Assembly (NCBI RefSeq): GCF_963675165.1 | Contig: NC_087382.1 | Span: 4,627,963-4,691,962 of the forward strand | Length of the DNA: 64,000 nucleotides | Direction: 5' to 3' | DNA from: Halichondria panicea | Lineage: Eukaryota > Porifera > Demospongiae > Suberitida > Halichondriidae | Shown here: piece after piece, positions 1 to 11,201 of the stretch | How the letters are laid out: the number at the start of each line of letters is the position of its first letter | Position numbering within the stretch: the first letter of the stretch is position 1 | Notes under the pieces: model-generated | What the model was told of the DNA's origin: nothing | The model's database searches: none | Seen by the model: the letters and a program-made list of their open reading frames with translations, nothing else | Made by a program: the position numbers and the translations under genes

Positions 1-416
1 ATTTTTTTTGTAAGAAGAATTTCATTTTATCTTTCTTGTTTTGGGTGTAAAATTTGTGCAGCGTTTGCAGGCACGCATAAATCTGGGAAACTGTTATTTT
101 TTCTATTTAAAGCCCCCTTATTATATATGCGTATTTAAAGTATCCGCTGAACTAAAAATGCTGGACAATTTTTCCAGGCACCACAAGAAAGATAAAATGA
201 AGATCTTTTTCCTAAAAAAATTTGGGGGTGGCTGCACTTGTATGCATTCCGGATTTTCAATTCAAGGTAATTACACTGTAACACCACCCTCAAAGGTCAC
301 ATGACCTACAAATTTGTTCAGCATGTAGCTTCTTTATGAGACTACATTCCTACAAAATTTCATTGATTCATATGAAACTATCTCAAAGATATGATCACTT
401 GTACAAAAAAAATCAC
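1..416. other. A+T-rich spacer with a small inverted pair
   Basis: No convincing gene is seen here. A stretch around 14-40 (…TTCATTTTATCTTTCTTG) recurs inverted at 184-208, which suggests the remains of a short inverted-repeat element. The longest open frame, an 87-codon one at 41-304, has no recognisable domain and is probably chance. Confidence 0.5.
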
Positions 417-529
417 GGTTGTTTCTCCATGTAACCAATCCTAGATTACATCATCTATATACCTTCCTAATGACGTCATAGTAGCTGGTAGGTGAATATA
501 GTAGGTAACTAGTAGCATGCAGCAGTACA

Positions 530-2047
530 GTAGCACTGGTAGCAGCAGTAGCAGCAGTAGCACTGGTAGCACTGGTAGCACTGGTAGCAGCAGTAGCACT
601 GGTAGCAGTAGTAGCAGCAGTAGCACAGGTAGCACTGGTAGCAGCAGTAGCACTGGTAGCAGTATAGTAGCAGCAGTAGCATTGGTAGCAGTAGTAGCAC
701 TGGTAGCAGCAGTAGCACTGGTAGCAGTAGTAGCAGCAGTAGCACTGGTAGCACTGGTAGCAGCAGTAGCACTGGTAGCAGTATAGTAGCAGCAGTAGCA
801 TTGGTAGCAGTAGTAGCACTGGTAGCAGCAGTAGCACTGGTAGCAGTAGTAGCCGACTGGTAGCACTGGTAGCGCTGGTAGCAGCAGTAGCACTGGTAGC
901 AGCAGTAGCACTGGTAGCACTGGTAGCAGCAGTAGCACTGGTAGCACTGGTAACAGTAGTAGCATTGGTAGCATTGGTAGCAGTAGTAGCACTGGTAGCA
1001 GCAGTAGCACTGGTAGCAGTAGTAGCACTGGTAGCGCTGGTATAGCACTGGTAGCACGCACTGGTAGCAGCAGTAGCACTAGTAGCGCTGGTAGCAGCAG
1101 TAGCACTGGTAGCGCTGGTAGCACTGGTAGCACTGGTAGCAGCAGTAGTCTAGCACTGGTAGCAGCAGTATAGCATTGGTAGCACTGGTAGCAGCAGTAG
1201 CACTGGTAGCGCTGGTAGCACTGGTAGCAGTAGTAGCACTGGTAGCGCTGGTAGCACTGGTAGCAGCAGTAGCACTGGTAGCACTGGTAGCAGCAGTAGC
1301 ACTGGTAGCACTGGTAGCAGCAGTAGCACTGGTAGCGCTGGTAGCAGCAGTAGCACTGGTAGCACTGGTAGCAGCAGTAGCGCTGGTAGCAGCATGCAGT
1401 AGCACTGGTAGCGCTGGTAGCAGCAGTAGCACTAGTAGCACTGGTAGCAGCAGTAGCACTGGTAGCGCTGGTAGCAGCAGTAGCACTGGTAGCACTGGTA
1501 GCAGCAGTAGCACTGGTAGCGCTGGTAGCACTGGTAGCAGTAGTAGCACTGGTAGCGCTGGTAGCAGTAGTAGCACTGGTAGCGCTGGTAGCACTGGTAG
1601 CAGCAGTAGCACTGGTAGCACTGGTAGCAGCAGTAGCACTGGTAGCACTGGTAGCAGCAGTAGCACTGGTAGCGCTGGTAGCAGCAGTAGCACTGGTAGC
1701 ACTGGTAGCAGCAGTAGCGCTGGTAGCAGCATGCAGTAGCACTGGTAGCGCTGGTAGCAGCAGTAGCACTAGTAGCACTGGTAGCACTGGTAGCACTGGT
1801 AGCAGCAGTAGCACTGGTAGCGCTGGTATATAGCAGTAGTAGCACTGGTAGCGCTGGTAGCAGCAGTAGCACTGGTAGCACTGGTAGCAGCAGTAGCACT
1901 AGTAGCGCTGGTAGCAGTAGCAGTGGTAGCAGCAGTAGCACTGGTAGCAGTAGTAGCACGTACTGGTAGCGCTGGTAGCAGCACTGGTAGCACTAGTAGC
2001 AGCAGTATAGCAACAGTAGCACTACTGGTATAGCGCTGGTAGCAGCA
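530..2047. repeat. Minisatellite, left arm (GGTAGCACT / GGTAGCAGCAGTAGCACT)
   Basis: This is about 1.5 kb of 9- and 18-base units on the plus strand with scattered CGCT and TAGTAG variants. Near-identical higher-order blocks recur, for example 1380-1440 and 1720-1780, both containing GCAGCATGCAGTAGCACTGG. Unit length is a multiple of three, so five of six frames stay open and give low-complexity peptides. These are not taken as genes. Confidence 0.95.
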
Positions 2048-2755
2048 GTGAAACAATTTTTGGAGTTTTCTTTTATCTACTATATACACAATGGTATTAT
2101 CAGCAAAATTTCTTAGCCTATTATTCACATTTATGTAGCATGGGCACTCTCTACACAGTAGGCCGCAGACACCGCGTATAATTTACATGCAGTGACAACT
2201 GACAAACTATAAGGCGTGATGATTATGAAAACAACATAGCAAAACAATCACATATAATAATCGCAATGCAAAGTCAAGTCATAATTATATAGAGTAACCA
2301 CAATAGTTACTGTGAGTATGAAGAGTCACCCTTGCACAGCCTCTTCGAAATTGGAGGAGCCTCGGCTTTTGATCTCGTATAATATCGTTTTCGGGGAATC
2401 CATTGCTTAGCACTCTCCGGTGGCGGCTCATGAGGATGGGTGGAGTTTGGGTTCTCTGGCTCGGGAGTGGAGTTTGGGTTCTTCTCTGGCTCAAGAGTGG
2501 AGTTTGGGTTCTTCTCTGGCTCAAGAGTGGAGTTCGAGTTATCTGACTCGGGGGTGGAGTTTGGGTTCTCTGGCCGCTCGGTAGTGGAGTTTGGATTCTC
2601 TGGCTCGGGAGTGGAGTTCAGGTTCTCTGGCTCGAGAGTGGAGTTAAGGTTCTCTGGCTCGAGAGTGGAGTCGGTAGTGTTCTTTGACGGTTCGAGAGCA
2701 GTACACTTTCATTGCAATATTAATTTTGTAACATTATATATATAATTTTTTCAAT
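2048..2755. other. Central spacer of the foldback element
   Basis: This non-minisatellite segment separates the two arms. It holds A+T-rich sequence (2050-2330) and a second tandem array at about 2435-2690 with a 27-33 base unit containing GTGGAGTTTGGGTTCTCTGG. The array reads through as short peptides on both strands, but nothing else supports coding. No transposase signature is seen. Confidence 0.6.
2435..2690. repeat. Minisatellite of about 27-33 bases
   Basis: About eight imperfect copies of a unit containing GGAGTTTGGGTTCTCTGGCT, some extended by an extra TTC. It lies inside the central spacer of the foldback element. Confidence 0.85.
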
Positions 2756-2767
2756 GAAAGATATTTC

Positions 2768-4160
2768 CCCCCAGTGCTACTGCTGCTACCAGCGCTACCA
2801 GTGCTACCAGTGCTACTACTGCTACCAGCGCTACCAGTGCTACTACTGCTACCAGCGCAACCAGTGCTACTGCTGCTACCAGTGCTACCAGTGCTACCAG
2901 TGCTACTGCTGCTATATACCAGTGCTATACCAGTGCCACTGCTGCTATACCAGTGCTACCAGTGCTACCATGCAGTGCTACTGCTGCTACCAGCGCTACC
3001 AGTGCTACCAGTGCTACTGCTGCTACCAGCGCTACCAGTGCTACTGCTGCTACCAGCGCTACCAGTGCTACTGCTGCTACCAGCACTACCAGTGCTACTA
3101 TACTACTACCAGCGCTATACCAGTGCTACTATTGCTACCAGTGCTACCAGTGCTACTATACTACTACCAGCGCTATACCAGTGCTACTATTGCTACCAGT
3201 GCTACCAGTGCTACTACTGCTACCAATGCTACCAGCGCTACCAGTACTACTATACCAATGCTACTGCTGCTACCAGTGCTACCAGTGCTACTGCTGCTAC
3301 TGCTGCTACTGCTGCTACCAGTGCTACTATCTAGTGCTACTGCTGCTACCAGCGCTACTAGTGCTACCAGTGCTATACTGCTGCTACCAGCGCTACCAGC
3401 GCTACCAGTGCTACTGCTGCTACCAGTGCTACCAGTGCTACTGCTGCTACCAGCGCTACCAGTGCTACTGCTGCTACCAGCGCTACTGCTGCTATACCAG
3501 TGCTACCTGTGCTACTGCTGCTACCAGTGCTACTGCTGCTACCAGTGCTACCAGCGCTACCAGTGCTACCAGTGCTACTGCTGCTACCAGTGCTACTACT
3601 GCTACCAATGCTACTGCTGCTACTACTGCTACCAGTGCTACTGCTGCTACCAGCGCTACCAGCGCTACCAATGCTACCAGCGCTACCAGTGCTATACTAC
3701 TGCTACCAGTGCTACTGCTGCTACCAGTGCTACCAGTGCTATACTACTGCACTGTAAAAAATGATTGAAAAAAAGTGCGGTGGACACACTAAAACCGTCG
3801 CATATAGCACGCTTTTTTGAAAAAGTGTGCTATATGCGACGGTTTTAGTGTGCTCACCGCACTTTTTTTTTTACAGTGTGCTACCAGTGCTACTGCTGCT
3901 ATACCAGCGCTACCAGTGCTATACTACTGCTACCAGTGCTACTAGTGCTACCAGTGCTACTACTGTTACCAATGCTATACTGCTGCTACTACTGCTACCA
4001 GTGCTATTGCTGCTACCAGTGCTACCAGTGCTACTACTGCTACCAGTGCTACCTGTGCTACTGCTGCTACTGCTGCTACCAGTGCTACTGCTGCTACTAG
4101 CGCTACTAGTGCTACCAGTGCTACTACTGCTACCAGAGCTACCAGTGCTACTGTACTGCT
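2768..4160. repeat. Minisatellite, right arm (AGTGCTACC / AGTGCTACTGCTGCTACC)
   Basis: This is the reverse-complement counterpart of the left-arm array and forms the right arm of the foldback element. It is interrupted by the hairpin element at 3750-3878. Frames read as LPVLLLL, CYQCYCC or SATAATS peptides, which are expected from the repeat and not taken as proteins. Confidence 0.95.
3750..3878. mobile_element. Hairpin MITE inside the minisatellite
   Basis: A near-perfect 129-base palindrome with ends CACTGTAAAAA…TTTTTACAGTG and an inner inverted pair containing AAACCGTCGCATATAGCA. It interrupts the right-arm array. Removing it and one copy of the flanking TG (3748-3749 and 3879-3880) restores the repeat phase ACTACTGCTACC, so the insertion and its two-base duplication can be read directly. 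Superfamily is uncertain; the 2-base target and the ends are loosely Tc1/mariner-like. Confidence 0.8.
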
Positions 4161-4256
4161 GCATGCTACTAGTTACCTACTATATTCACCTACTAGCTAC
4201 TATGACGTCATTAGGAAGGTATATAGATGATGTAATCTAGGATTGGAGAAACAACC

Positions 4257-5039
4257 ACAATCACAGGGACAGTCCTTAACTACATTGAGTAAGAAGTACT
4301 AGCTGTACATAGCTATAGTCTTTGCATGTGAACAGAATGACTGCTCGCCAAATTATGGTCATTTTTGTAACGAGTACTATATGCGTCGAGTAGAACTTCA
4401 ACTTGAGGAACTTTGCTAACGAGAAGAAATGGCTGTCCTTTGACATACTTAGTGTAGGGGTGCATTGTCGAAATGTGAATGATATGTATAATTATATACA
4501 TATTTAGTATCATGAGAACAAACGAGTTATGCACATGCAAAGTGAAGCCACACAGTGTAGTGAATCTACAAATGGGCAATTTAGGAAGCCTTAGGGAAGT
4601 TAACACACACACAAGCAACTCCAGTGGAACTTGAATCCAATATGCATGCCTATACGCTGGTGGTATATAGTAGTTGGTACAAAAATAACCACCTCTATAT
4701 ACTTAGGCCAAATTTTTGTTGTATTGATTGAGGATTGAGGATTGACAATAATTTATAACACTACCGCCTGGGCACATCATGCACTAAACAATCTCTGCAT
4801 GCAGGCTTGGTGTAGGCATTCGTTTATCTATGGTTTAGCCTTATCCACTAGGTTAAATACACTTTTTATAATGATCTTATAATTATACAGGTCAGCTATA
4901 ATAATTAAGTATAATTATATAGACATCATCGTCATTGACAGGCAACGGGGAGACCATGCATGCAGCTGTTACAATTAAGCACCATGCATGCATTATATAG
5001 TTCTTTGTACATGCACATGCACTATTGTAAGTACTGTAT
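4257..5039. repeat. Spacer block shared with other intergenic regions
   Basis: No gene seen. The stretch from about 4385 to 4830 (including GTAGAACTTCAACTTGAGGA, CACACAGTGTAGTGAATC and AACACTACCGCCTG) recurs, diverged, at about 11130-11540, 19850-20090, 35120-35450 and 41350-41490 continued at 43800-44010. In the D and E loci it lies upstream of a receptor gene. This copy probably marks an old duplicated unit whose gene is gone. Confidence 0.65.
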
Positions 5040-5777
5040 CAGGGGCGTAGGGAGGGGTAGGGCTTTGGGGGCTGGAGCCCCCCCTTCCTCTACAAAAACC
5101 ACACTACTGAGAGCCCCACCTTTTGATGACTGTCTTCAGCCTGGGAATTACTGATATAGATTAGTGGCAGCCAAAAAACAGCATGTCCAAGAGCTAGCTA
5201 TACTATACTAGTAACTTTAATTCTTCAGTGTAACTAAGCTAGCTAGCTAGATCTAGCTTCTTTAATTTAGCATGCATGCAATTAATATTTAATTGAAGCA
5301 GGTGTGGCTATAAACTATTTCTTGCCATCATGCGCAATGCACTGTGCAACTGATTAATAATCTACCACAGAGGTTGATTGAGAGCAGCAACTATGTCGCA
5401 AAAACTGGACCACTATTTCTCAAGGCCAAGATCTATACATGTAGTGCCAACTTGCCAAGCTCTAGTACTGCCAGCCTGAGTACTGATGAAGAGCCAGCAA
5501 AGTAACTGATCAGCTACATTATCATAATATGATTATATTATGTAAATGATTATTAGCAATGTTTTCATGCATATTAATTGTTATATTACAAGTACAAAAA
5601 AAATTATAACATCATAAAATTATTACAAGTAACAAGTACAACAAAATTAATATTCCCAGAAAGAGTCATTAATTAGGAGGTGTGGTTTCCGGTCGCCGAA
5701 AATTTTCGGCGACTCCGTGCCAGAAACCAGCTTTTCAGCTCAGCCCCCCCTTCCTCAAAATCCTGCCTACGCCCCTG
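5040..5777. mobile_element. hAT-like non-autonomous element
   Basis: Perfect 12-base terminal inverted repeats CAGGGGCGTAGG / CCTACGCCCCTG bound a 738-base segment. The sub-terminal GGGGGCT…AGCCCCCCC tract is typical of a repeat common in marine invertebrate genomes. CTGTAT flanks both sides (5034-5039 and 5778-5783) as a probable target duplication; hAT elements usually give 8 bases, so assignment to hAT is tentative. No transposase is present. Confidence 0.7.
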
Positions 5778-6060
5778 CTGTATATAGGGTATACACATTC
5801 GGTTAGCATATATACGCTACTATATAGTGTATACTATCCATGTATTATGCAGGATTAAAATAAAAAAATTGTTGAGAGTGCATAAATCCGGCTCGTGACA
5901 TTGATGTCACACCACAAGTGTGGCAGTGATATAGAAGGGCCTAATCACCTGATAAATTATGGTCAATTCTTTAAAGATGTGCCTATTATTCTCATAAAAA
6001 AATCCTCAATCATTCCCTGACATAGACAAAATCAAGACATAGACATAAACACAGCACACA
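5778..6060. other. Spacer with dispersed repeat copy
   Basis: About 5875-5945 (GAGTGCATAAATCCGG … CCACAAGTGTGGCAGTGATA) recurs inverted at about 11715-11790. No gene seen. Confidence 0.5.
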
Positions 6061-6088
6061 ATTGACACACGACATAATTAATATCATG

Positions 6089-6610
6089 GTTCTCGATCAG
6101 TGTTATCTTGCTGATTGAACTGATTCACCTTCACATTTTTTGTCATGAGAACATCGTTATGCAATCCACCTTGAAGGCTCTGTACTGGGAATAATGGACT
6201 GTATAGGGGTGTGCTGTAGGTGTAACTAGTGGAAGTGGCAGTGGCCTGGCTGTCTCCAGAACTCTCCCCCTGAAGTCTCTCATTTTGCAACGTTATTTTT
6301 CTTTTACTTTACTGTCCAAGTCTTCAGTCTGTGGGGGTGGATTGAGTGAGGGGAAGGGTGGTAAGAGGTGAAGGTGGTGGAATGAGTGAGGATGTGTGTG
6401 TGTGGGTGGGGACAACTGAGGGGGAGGTGAAATAGGAACTCTTATGTTTTAACAATCAACCAGGTCTCTGCACATCTCTTGAGATCTGCAATGCTGTCTC
6501 CTGTAAGTTGCCGATCATGCTAGCCTCCCAAAATTCATATGAATGCTTGTTTGGTCTATGAATGCTTTATAATTAATTGTTGGTTGGTTGTTGTGTCACC
6601 CACACAGGAC
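6089..6610. repeat. Spacer segment duplicated upstream of gene B
   Basis: Bases 6160-6530 match 20145-20500 closely, including CTGTACTGGGAATAATGGAC and TGGAAGTGGCAGTGGCCTGG. The piece at 6089-6160 matches the inverse of 12600-12720. The tail (TGGTCTATGAATGCTTTATA, about 6550) matches about 21100. A minus-strand open frame of 68 codons at 6084-6290 and one of 80 codons at 20288-20530 lie in the two copies and share the peptide GESSGDSQATATSTSYTY in part. Their frames differ between copies, so coding is doubtful. Confidence 0.65.
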
Positions 6611-6615
6611 TACAG

Positions 6616-7118
6616 GCTGGCATTGATGGTGGTGGAGAGATTGGTGTAAACTCAGGTAGTGTGTCCGTTTCCCACAGCACTCTAACAAACAACAGAGCTG
6701 ACTAGGTGGAGCAATTTATGTTAGCGAAGGCGGTAGAGTATCCATCTTCAACAGTAGGTTGGCAAACAACAGAGGTACTAAAAATAGTGGTGGAGCGATT
6801 GGTGCGAACTCAGGCAATGTGTCTATCTCCCACAGCACTCTGACAAACAACAGAGCTGATTATGGTGGAGCGATTAGTGTTAGCAAAGACAGTACTTTGT
6901 CCATCTCCATCTGTGAGCTGACAAACAACAGTGCTGATAAGGGTGGAGCTATTGATGTTAGCCCAGGCAGTAATGTGTTCATCTCTGACAGCATGGTGAC
7001 AAACAGCAGTTCTGATAAAGGAGTAATTTATGCTTCAAGATCCAACTTAATCCTTAACAATACTAACATTACCAATAATGTGGTCAGTTTGAACATTAAC
7101 CAGCAATCAAATGTGACA
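6616..7118 (+). pseudogene. Truncated type II receptor-gene relic (beta-helix rungs only)
   Basis: About 500 bases closely match gene B from roughly 22850 to 23352, covering five or six GGAI-type rungs and the NNTNITNN segment. The match starts abruptly near 6616 and stops abruptly at 7118. Compared with B, a one-base loss near 6704 (GCTGACTAGGTGGAG) breaks the frame and brings in a stop; downstream an open frame of 144 codons from 6759 remains. There is no signal peptide, no cysteine-rich module and no membrane region. The preceding spacer also resembles that upstream of B, so this is best read as the remnant of a former copy of the B locus. Confidence 0.85.
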
Positions 7119-7513
7119 AAAGGCGTACACAAATACCACACACATTCCACATACGTATACATTATATTCATGCATGCATGCCTGATTGTATAGTTGGAGA
7201 TGTGGGTGTGCATATAATTATAGTAAGTTGGACAAGTTATTTATGGTCTAATTTATTCATGGTCTGATGGTTTGATAGCTTGCTAGAGACACTCCCCAGG
7301 TTTGTCTCCTCACAAGAAAGAGAAAAGTGCAGCATTCATTTTAGCGCACATGCCGTAAGCGGCGCGCCACTGGACACATGCATGGGATTTTCCCCAGGAT
7401 CAAAATGGGTGTGGTTTATCCAACAAAGTTGAGCTGTCTATTCGATATTCAGCTAGATCATATCAGCCGGCTTCAGCTTCTCACTACCGTACCGAGATTC
7501 AGACAGAATCAGG
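7119..7513. other. Spacer and presumed MCEE promoter region
   Basis: No gene or repeat family is recognised. It separates the receptor relic from the epimerase start codon and should contain the MCEE promoter and 5' leader, but no clear core element can be named. Confidence 0.4.
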
Positions 7514-8890
7514 ATGGCTACTCAATGGAGATCAGTGACTAAACTACTCACACAACATCTGTCCAGTCGTCTGGCAGCTGCCCCTCTGGCTGGAGCAACA
7601 CAGGTGATCAGGCTATAAAAATACGCTAGCGATAAAAATAACTTTCCCAGTATATACAATCATGATAAACTAGGTCAACTGTATTCATTATATTAGTGGC
7701 ACAACACGCCATAGATTGAACAATTGCACGTAATACATGAATGGTTCATCTCTCCGCCCCAGTTGTGCAGGAGACAGTTCTCAGCCACCCCCACCCCCTC
7801 ACAAGCCACGCCCCTCAAGTCCTGGAAACTGGGTCGTCTGAACCACGTTGCCATAGCAGTACCGGACCTGGAGGCGGCCACACATCTGTACAGGGATGTG
7901 CTGGGAGGGGAGGTCAGCGAGACAATGGTGAGCTGGGTAGGGCCATAAGAAACAATAACTGCACATTATACCAAGAGTGCATGAATATACTGTACATTAT
8001 ACATAATAACACTGTGCATTGTGGTCATTTTATAATTATGTTATCCTGTAGTATATATAGTTGCTAGCCAAACAGTCTCCATAGCATTGTGTTTCAACCT
8101 GCATGTGTTAGCAGGCCACCTCTTTATTACAGCTGTTAGTCTGCCCAAGGATGACAGCTATAAAAACAGATTTCACTGGTATAAATGTATAGGTGAATGA
8201 ATTGCTGTGATTGTTTCTACATAGCCCCTACCTGAGCATGGCGTGTACACAGTGTTTGTGAATCTGGGGAACACTAAAATTGAGGTGAGCTTATAGATAA
8301 AAAAAATAGTGCCTAAAATTACTGATACAATACTATATAGTTTAATGATCGAATGTTCTTGGCTCTGTTTTACATGCAGTTACTCCACCCCCTCGGTGAG
8401 AACAGTCCGATAGAGTCGTTCCTCAAGAAGAAACCAGAGGGAGGCATGCACCACGTCTGTATTGAGGTGCAAAAATTTAGTAATAGTACTTACAAATATA
8501 GTATAGCTAGTTCCGGTTAGTAAGTGCCTGCAGCTACAGGTTCATTGGTAGACTGCATGGTACAGCCTTCATTACATGGATGCTAAGTTGTGTGTTTGTG
8601 TTGCCGTCCTGTGCAGGTCGACGACATCAGAGCAGCTTTAAAGGACCTGGAAGGCAAAGTGAGGGCGCTCAACCATGAGCCGAAGGTGGGTCACTGCATT
8701 ACAGTGTGAATAAGATATTTTGTATTTTGAAGCAATGATCTTTACCAATTCACTAAATTTACAAACTGTGTACAATCATCATTAGTTTACCTGTATAATT
8801 ATTATGCAGATTGGAGCTCACGGAAAGCCTGTCGTGTTTCTCCATCCAAAGGACTGCAATGGAGTACTAGTTGAACTGGAAGAAGCATAG
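7514..8890 (+). CDS. MCEE: Methylmalonyl-CoA epimerase, six exons
   Basis: The product interconverts (2R)- and (2S)-methylmalonyl-CoA in mitochondrial propionate breakdown, between propionyl-CoA carboxylase and methylmalonyl-CoA mutase. Inferred exons are 7514-7603, 7778-7927, 8225-8284, 8380-8466, 8617-8685 and 8810-8890, all phase 0 with GT/AG introns, giving 178 residues, close to the usual animal length of about 176. Residues 1-45 are basic and Ser/Thr-rich, as in a mitochondrial targeting peptide. The VOC/glyoxalase fold follows: LNHVAIAVPDLEAA with the first metal-ligand His, PLPEHGVYTVFVNLGNTKIE, LLHPLGENSPI, GGMHHVCIEV with the second His, and GAHGKPVVFLHPKDCNGVLVE with the terminal Glu. 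The start of exon 2 is the least certain point: an AG at 7770 would break the frame, so the AG at 7776-7777 was chosen. Confidence 0.93.
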
Positions 8891-8986
8891 AACGTGCTTA
8901 TTTCCTAGCTACTGATTTTGTCCATCTGTTTGTTCTATTCGTTGTGTGTAATTATGAACTCATGAACTGATAAATTTACTAATTGT

Positions 8987-9265
8987 TTATGAGGTGTGGT
9001 TTAGACACATTTTATCCAAGAAGAGCTTGCAACTCCAGTAAGGAACTTCGAATGGCCAACGCTTGGACCAAGCTAGGGGCTCTTGAGTATCTGTATAGGA
9101 GTCGACGTGTTGCTCAACTAGCTCTTTGACGGCTGCAAAATCCGGCATAGTCTTGCAGTCTGCATCATAGAGTTGAATTGTTGCTATAGGGGGAGTTCTA
9201 GTGCTGCGGTCATGTATATAGTATAAGTCAGATATACCACACCTACTCGGAGGATATGCATCCAT
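8987..9265 (-). CDS. Unrecognised open frame, possible 3' exon
   Basis: A 92-codon frame with balanced composition, ending 97 bases beyond MCEE and convergent with it. The stretch DFAAVKELVEQHVDSYTDTQ and the end WPFEVPYWSCKLFLDK look protein-like, not random. A possible acceptor (…TGACCGCAG) lies inside it near 9204, so it could be the last exon of a minus-strand gene. No family is recognised and no upstream exons were identified, so it may equally be chance or a relic. Confidence 0.3.
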   Translation of the reverse strand: MDAYPPSRCGISDLYYIHDRSTRTPPIATIQLYDADCKTMPDFAAVKELVEQHVDSYTDTQEPLAWSKRWPFEVPYWSCKLFLDKMCLNHTS

Positions 9266-10060
9266 ATAATATCCTCTGCTACCATGGTTACTCTGAGGCG
9301 TATATTATATGGGTGCATGTATACCCTTCTCTTAGGTGTAGTATAAATACAAAAAACAAATTGAATAATCGAAATACTGTATAAGTAACATTGAAGGTCC
9401 TATACATGTGTACATGTACACGCTTGTTACCTTGACAACGTAATGAAATTGCTAATGTGCACATATACAGAGAACATTCAACAGTATCTCCTGAGACGTA
9501 TACATATTCAATATGACGCATTACAAATGCACATGACAGAAATTAAGTAACTGGACACTTATAGCCCCGGCATTCGTTTTTGTTCATAATCACCAGGCAA
9601 CCAGTCAACATAAATGTCCTGATTCACTTTTTTCCTAGGTGATTCAGTGTCAAATCGCATTCAGTGATTTCCCACTAATTACTCGTACCTTCAGATTTTA
9701 GCACACCATGTCAGCTGGTTTCTGGGGTGATCTTTAGCCCATGCAGTGTCAGGGGAGGGGGGAGTTAATGCAAGGGTCCTTACCCCCCACAGCTAGTAAG
9801 TTGGACGCAGGACTGAAACAGAGTGGGTGGAATTAGGGGGTGTATATATATATGGTTTTACCTTTGAGTTGGCAATATGAGCTACCGCTCTCACTTCCGT
9901 CCTATTGTAACACACCATCCACTCTGTGGGGGGGGGGGGGGTGGGGGTAACATGTTTAATGCATTTAATTAGGACTCTCCCCAGAGAAAGCCACTACTTA
10001 AAACGCATCTGTGTAATTTGTTATGTCTGAGTGTTTAACTGGATCAAATGTGATCACCAT
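9266..10060. other. Spacer with dispersed repeat and poly-G tract
   Basis: About 9415-9510 (ACACGCTTGTTACCTTGACA … CAGTATCTCCTGAGACG) recurs diverged at about 33955-34045. A run of about twelve G lies near 9928-9940. No gene seen. Confidence 0.5.
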
Positions 10061-10482
10061 TAGGCCTTGCCCAATTGCGCTAGCATAATTTTGAGACTAA
10101 TAGGTGCGGTGGAGCATTGAGCATTATACCAGCCTAATAGGTAAAAAATATTAGCCTATTAAGCAATTTTTATCAAATTTTGTAAAAAGTATGAAGCACT
10201 ATATCCTCAATAGCATGAGTAATGCTAATACTGAGATAATTTATGTATGGAAGGTACTATATGGTAGACTTTCTAGTACAGTTAACTCTTTTCTAAGATT
10301 TCTTTCACCGATATAGTTCCTTAGAAGATTATGTAGAAGCATCTGTGATGTTGCAATATTCTTCTCGTGACGTTGATGATTTTTATTGAGACTAATGGTA
10401 TAAAGACTAATATAGGTACAATGCATGAGACTTGAAGACTAGACTAATAGGCAACATTTTGAGCATAATTGGGCAAGGCCTA
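10061..10482. mobile_element. TA-flanked MITE (TAGGCCTTGCCCAATT ends)
   Basis: The 16-base end TAGGCCTTGCCCAATT at 10061 returns inverted at 10467-10482, and similarity continues inward (TTTTGAGACTAATAGG on the left against its inverse on the right). The outermost TA on both sides fits a Tc1/mariner-type target duplication. It is 422 bases long with no transposase. Confidence 0.75.
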
Positions 10483-10502
10483 GTCAGTAGTCACCATGCT
10501 GG

Positions 10503-10524
10503 TGATGTAATCTAGGATTGGTTA
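10503..10524. repeat. Solo copy of the foldback-element end
   Basis: A 22-base exact match, in inverse orientation, to 432-453 at the left end of the foldback element (core TAATCTAGGATTGG). No minisatellite follows, so it may be a solo end or a related element. Confidence 0.6.
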
Positions 10525-11145
10525 ACCCATGTTTGTATATAAACACACATCAAACTGTGAAGGTATACCACATGCAACCCACATATAAACACATGCTGCC
10601 GGTCATTGAGGCTACCACCACTTCAAAATTTCCCTAGCATATGTTTCCACTTGTGTAAACAAGCTGTTAATTGGTCTGCCCAAGGGTGGCCACAATAAGC
10701 ACATTTCGATCTCACTATTTAACCACAGGAACAAAAGTGCATAATTATAGTAGTTGAACACTGCATGCACATGTCACCCAAACACTATACATGCACATCA
10801 CCTTCTTTGGACTTGGTTTTATTTCTGTTTTAAAGTCCGAGGAGTGGTGACTATAATAGTCCTGGAGAATCAGTACATCCAACAGGTCAATCGTGCCTGG
10901 CCTGTGCGTGTGTGTTGTGTGTGTGTGCATGTGTGTGGATGTGTGTGCATGTGTGTGTGTTTGGGGTGAGAGGTTTGAAGCTAGCACTAGAGTCTAGTAC
11001 TGGCAAAGTACTAAAAAAGCGAGAGGTTCAAATTAATAGGAAGTCAAACTAATTACTGTAACAGCGCTTGATCAAAGTAAAGAAATGGCTATATAGAAAT
11101 GAGATTAGTGCTGCATGTTGTACTTTTACATTACAATATGGTGTG

Positions 11146-11201
<56 letters not shown>

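Larger units (their letters stand above)
417..4256. mobile_element. Foldback-type element with minisatellite arms
   Basis: The two ends are inverted copies. The left end (about 417-530, GGTTGTTTCTCCA… then CAATCCTAGATTACATCATC) matches the reverse complement of about 4130-4256 almost base for base, apart from a 7-base difference near 430. Inside the unique ends each arm is a long array of the 9-mer GGTAGCACT and its 18-mer form GGTAGCAGCAGTAGCACT, in opposite orientation on the two sides. A middle segment of about 0.7 kb separates the arms. Long terminal inverted repeats built from short tandem repeats are the hallmark of foldback elements. No transposase is visible, so it is non-autonomous. 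A 22-base piece of the unique end occurs alone at 10503-10524. Confidence 0.75.

Noticed and set aside
2440-2745. Repeat peptide frame MEFGFSGSGVEFGF
   Set aside because: It is the translation of a 27-33 base minisatellite; the opposite strand is open too, and there is no sign of a gene around it.
530-4160. CRISPR array
   Set aside because: There are no unique spacers between repeats; the units are contiguous and the window is eukaryotic.
441-4240. Many long open frames (up to 457 codons) in the minisatellite arms on both strands
   Set aside because: The 9- and 18-base units keep five of six frames open by arithmetic. The peptides are low-complexity (LLLLPVLPV, CCYQCYQC, STGSSSS) and overlap one another in every frame.
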